Shown: piece after piece, positions 6,625 to 7,275 of the stretch
Position numbering within the stretch: position 1 is the stretch's first letter
How the letters are laid out: each line of letters opens with the position of its first letter
Assembly (NCBI GenBank): GCA_030594925.1
Contig: JAUVEG010000062.1
Span: forward strand, 1-7,275
Length of the DNA stretch: 7,275 bases
Direction: 5' to 3'
Source: Gammaproteobacteria bacterium
GTDB taxonomy: Bacteria; Pseudomonadota; Gammaproteobacteria; Chromatiales; Chromatiaceae
The notes under the pieces: generated by a model
Database searches by the model: none
Told to the model about the DNA's origin: nothing
Seen by the model: the letters and a program-made list of their open reading frames with translations, nothing else
Translations under genes and position numbers: made by a program

Positions 6625-7275
6625 ATGCACAACAAAAGCATTACACAGCTTGCAGCCGGGCTGCGCGCAGGGGACTTCAGCAGTGTGGAGTTAACCCGTC
6701 ACTACCTGCAACGTATCAGGCAACTGGATGAAGGCCTCAATAGTTTTATCACTATCACTGAGGAGCAGGCGCTGGCGCAGGCTGAAGCAGCCGATAAACA
6801 ACTGGCCGCGGGGAAGGGTGGGGTACTGACAGGTATTCCCATTGCTCACAAGGATATCTTCTGTACACAGGGAGTCCGGACCAGCTGCGGCTCGCGTATG
6901 CTGGATAATTTTATCTCGCCGTATGATGCGACAGTCGTGGAGCGCCTGGCCGGCGCGGGTGTGGTGATGCTGGGCAAGACCAATATGGACGAGTTCGCCA
7001 TGGGCTCCTCCAACGAAACCAGCTTCTACGGCCCGGTCAAAAACCCGTGGGACCGCAGCAAGGTGCCGGGGGGCTCATCCGGTGGCTCGGCTGCAGCCAT
7101 GGCAGCGCGCCTGTGCGCCGCTGCAACGGGTACAGATACCGGTGGATCGATCCGCCAGCCTGCGGCACTTTGCGGCGTCACCGGCATCAAGCCGACCTAT
7201 GGGCGTGTTTCGCGCTACGGCATGATCGCTTTTGCCTCCAGCCTGGATCAGGCGGGGCCGATGGCAGCCAGCGCC
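6625..7275 (+). CDS. gatA: GatA, glutamine amidotransferase subunit A (5' part, runs off the window)
   Basis: The first 217 codons are present and the frame is open to the last base; a full GatA is about 480-490 residues. GatA releases ammonia from glutamine and feeds it through a channel to GatB. The amidase signature fold is clear: [10 protein letters not shown] (70-79), [27 protein letters not shown] (117-143), [11 protein letters not shown] (148-158), [13 protein letters not shown] (168-180), and [13 protein letters not shown]. The Ser-cisSer-Lys triad is Lys76, Ser151 and Ser175, each three less than in S. aureus GatA (79, 154, 178). The ATG at 6625 gives the usual short N-terminus before the [19 protein letters not shown] helix. 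It is truncated by the window edge, not by mutation. gatB is expected next. Confidence 0.97.
   Translation, partial: MHNKSITQLAAGLRAGDFSSVELTRHYLQRIRQLDEGLNSFITITEEQALAQAEAADKQLAAGKGGVLTGIPIAHKDIFCTQGVRTSCGSRMLDNFISPYDATVVERLAGAGVVMLGKTNMDEFAMGSSNETSFYGPVKNPWDRSKVPGGSSGGSAAAMAARLCAAATGTDTGGSIRQPAALCGVTGIKPTYGRVSRYGMIAFASSLDQAGPMAASA

Overview
The window looks like a bacterial chromosome segment, most likely from a gammaproteobacterium. The basis is the close resemblance of RodA, MreB and GatC to gammaproteobacterial proteins as I remember them, and the divergent gatC / mreB head-to-head order that is familiar from Pseudomonas and relatives. I cannot name a genus. It is mainly a core 'cell shape' locus, not a phage, defence or metabolic island. 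I found no undescribed multi-gene system. The unusual material is in the non-coding DNA and in one start codon.

Layout. Positions 1-154 are non-coding and rich in inverted repeats. From 5829 down to 155, on the minus strand, runs a complete five-gene elongasome operon: mreB (4783-5829), mreC (3754-4695), mreD (3273-3761), mrdA encoding PBP2 (1320-3269) and rodA (155-1327). mreC/mreD and mrdA/rodA overlap by 8 nt, and mreD/mrdA are 3 nt apart. The only real gap is the 87 nt between mreB and mreC. A 225-bp divergent intergenic region (5830-6054) holds a candidate mreB promoter and a leader stem-loop. On the plus strand come gatC (6055-6342) and the first 217 codons of gatA (6625 to the window end), part of the Glu-tRNA(Gln)/Asp-tRNA(Asn) amidotransferase. 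They are separated by 282 bp that carries a hairpin-forming, MITE/REP-like repeat.

How the genes work together. MreB filaments, the membrane proteins MreC and MreD, the SEDS glycosyltransferase RodA and the transpeptidase PBP2 form the Rod complex, which makes lateral-wall peptidoglycan in rod-shaped cells. All five are encoded in one transcription direction, so they are probably co-expressed. GatC and GatA (with GatB expected just beyond the window) belong to translation, and share only the divergent intergenic region with the shape operon.

Most notable observations: (1) a 57-bp repeat, 55/57 identical with a 41-bp perfect core, lies in inverted orientation at 91-147 and 4727-4783, exactly flanking rodA-mrdA-mreD-mreC. 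(2) mreC has no ATG, GTG or TTG that gives a complete membrane anchor. An ATC codon 7 nt after a GGAGG Shine-Dalgarno is the best start. (3) A 145-bp nested palindrome with 21-bp terminal inverted repeats splits gatC from gatA. (4) PBP2 and MreC both end in strongly acidic periplasmic tails.
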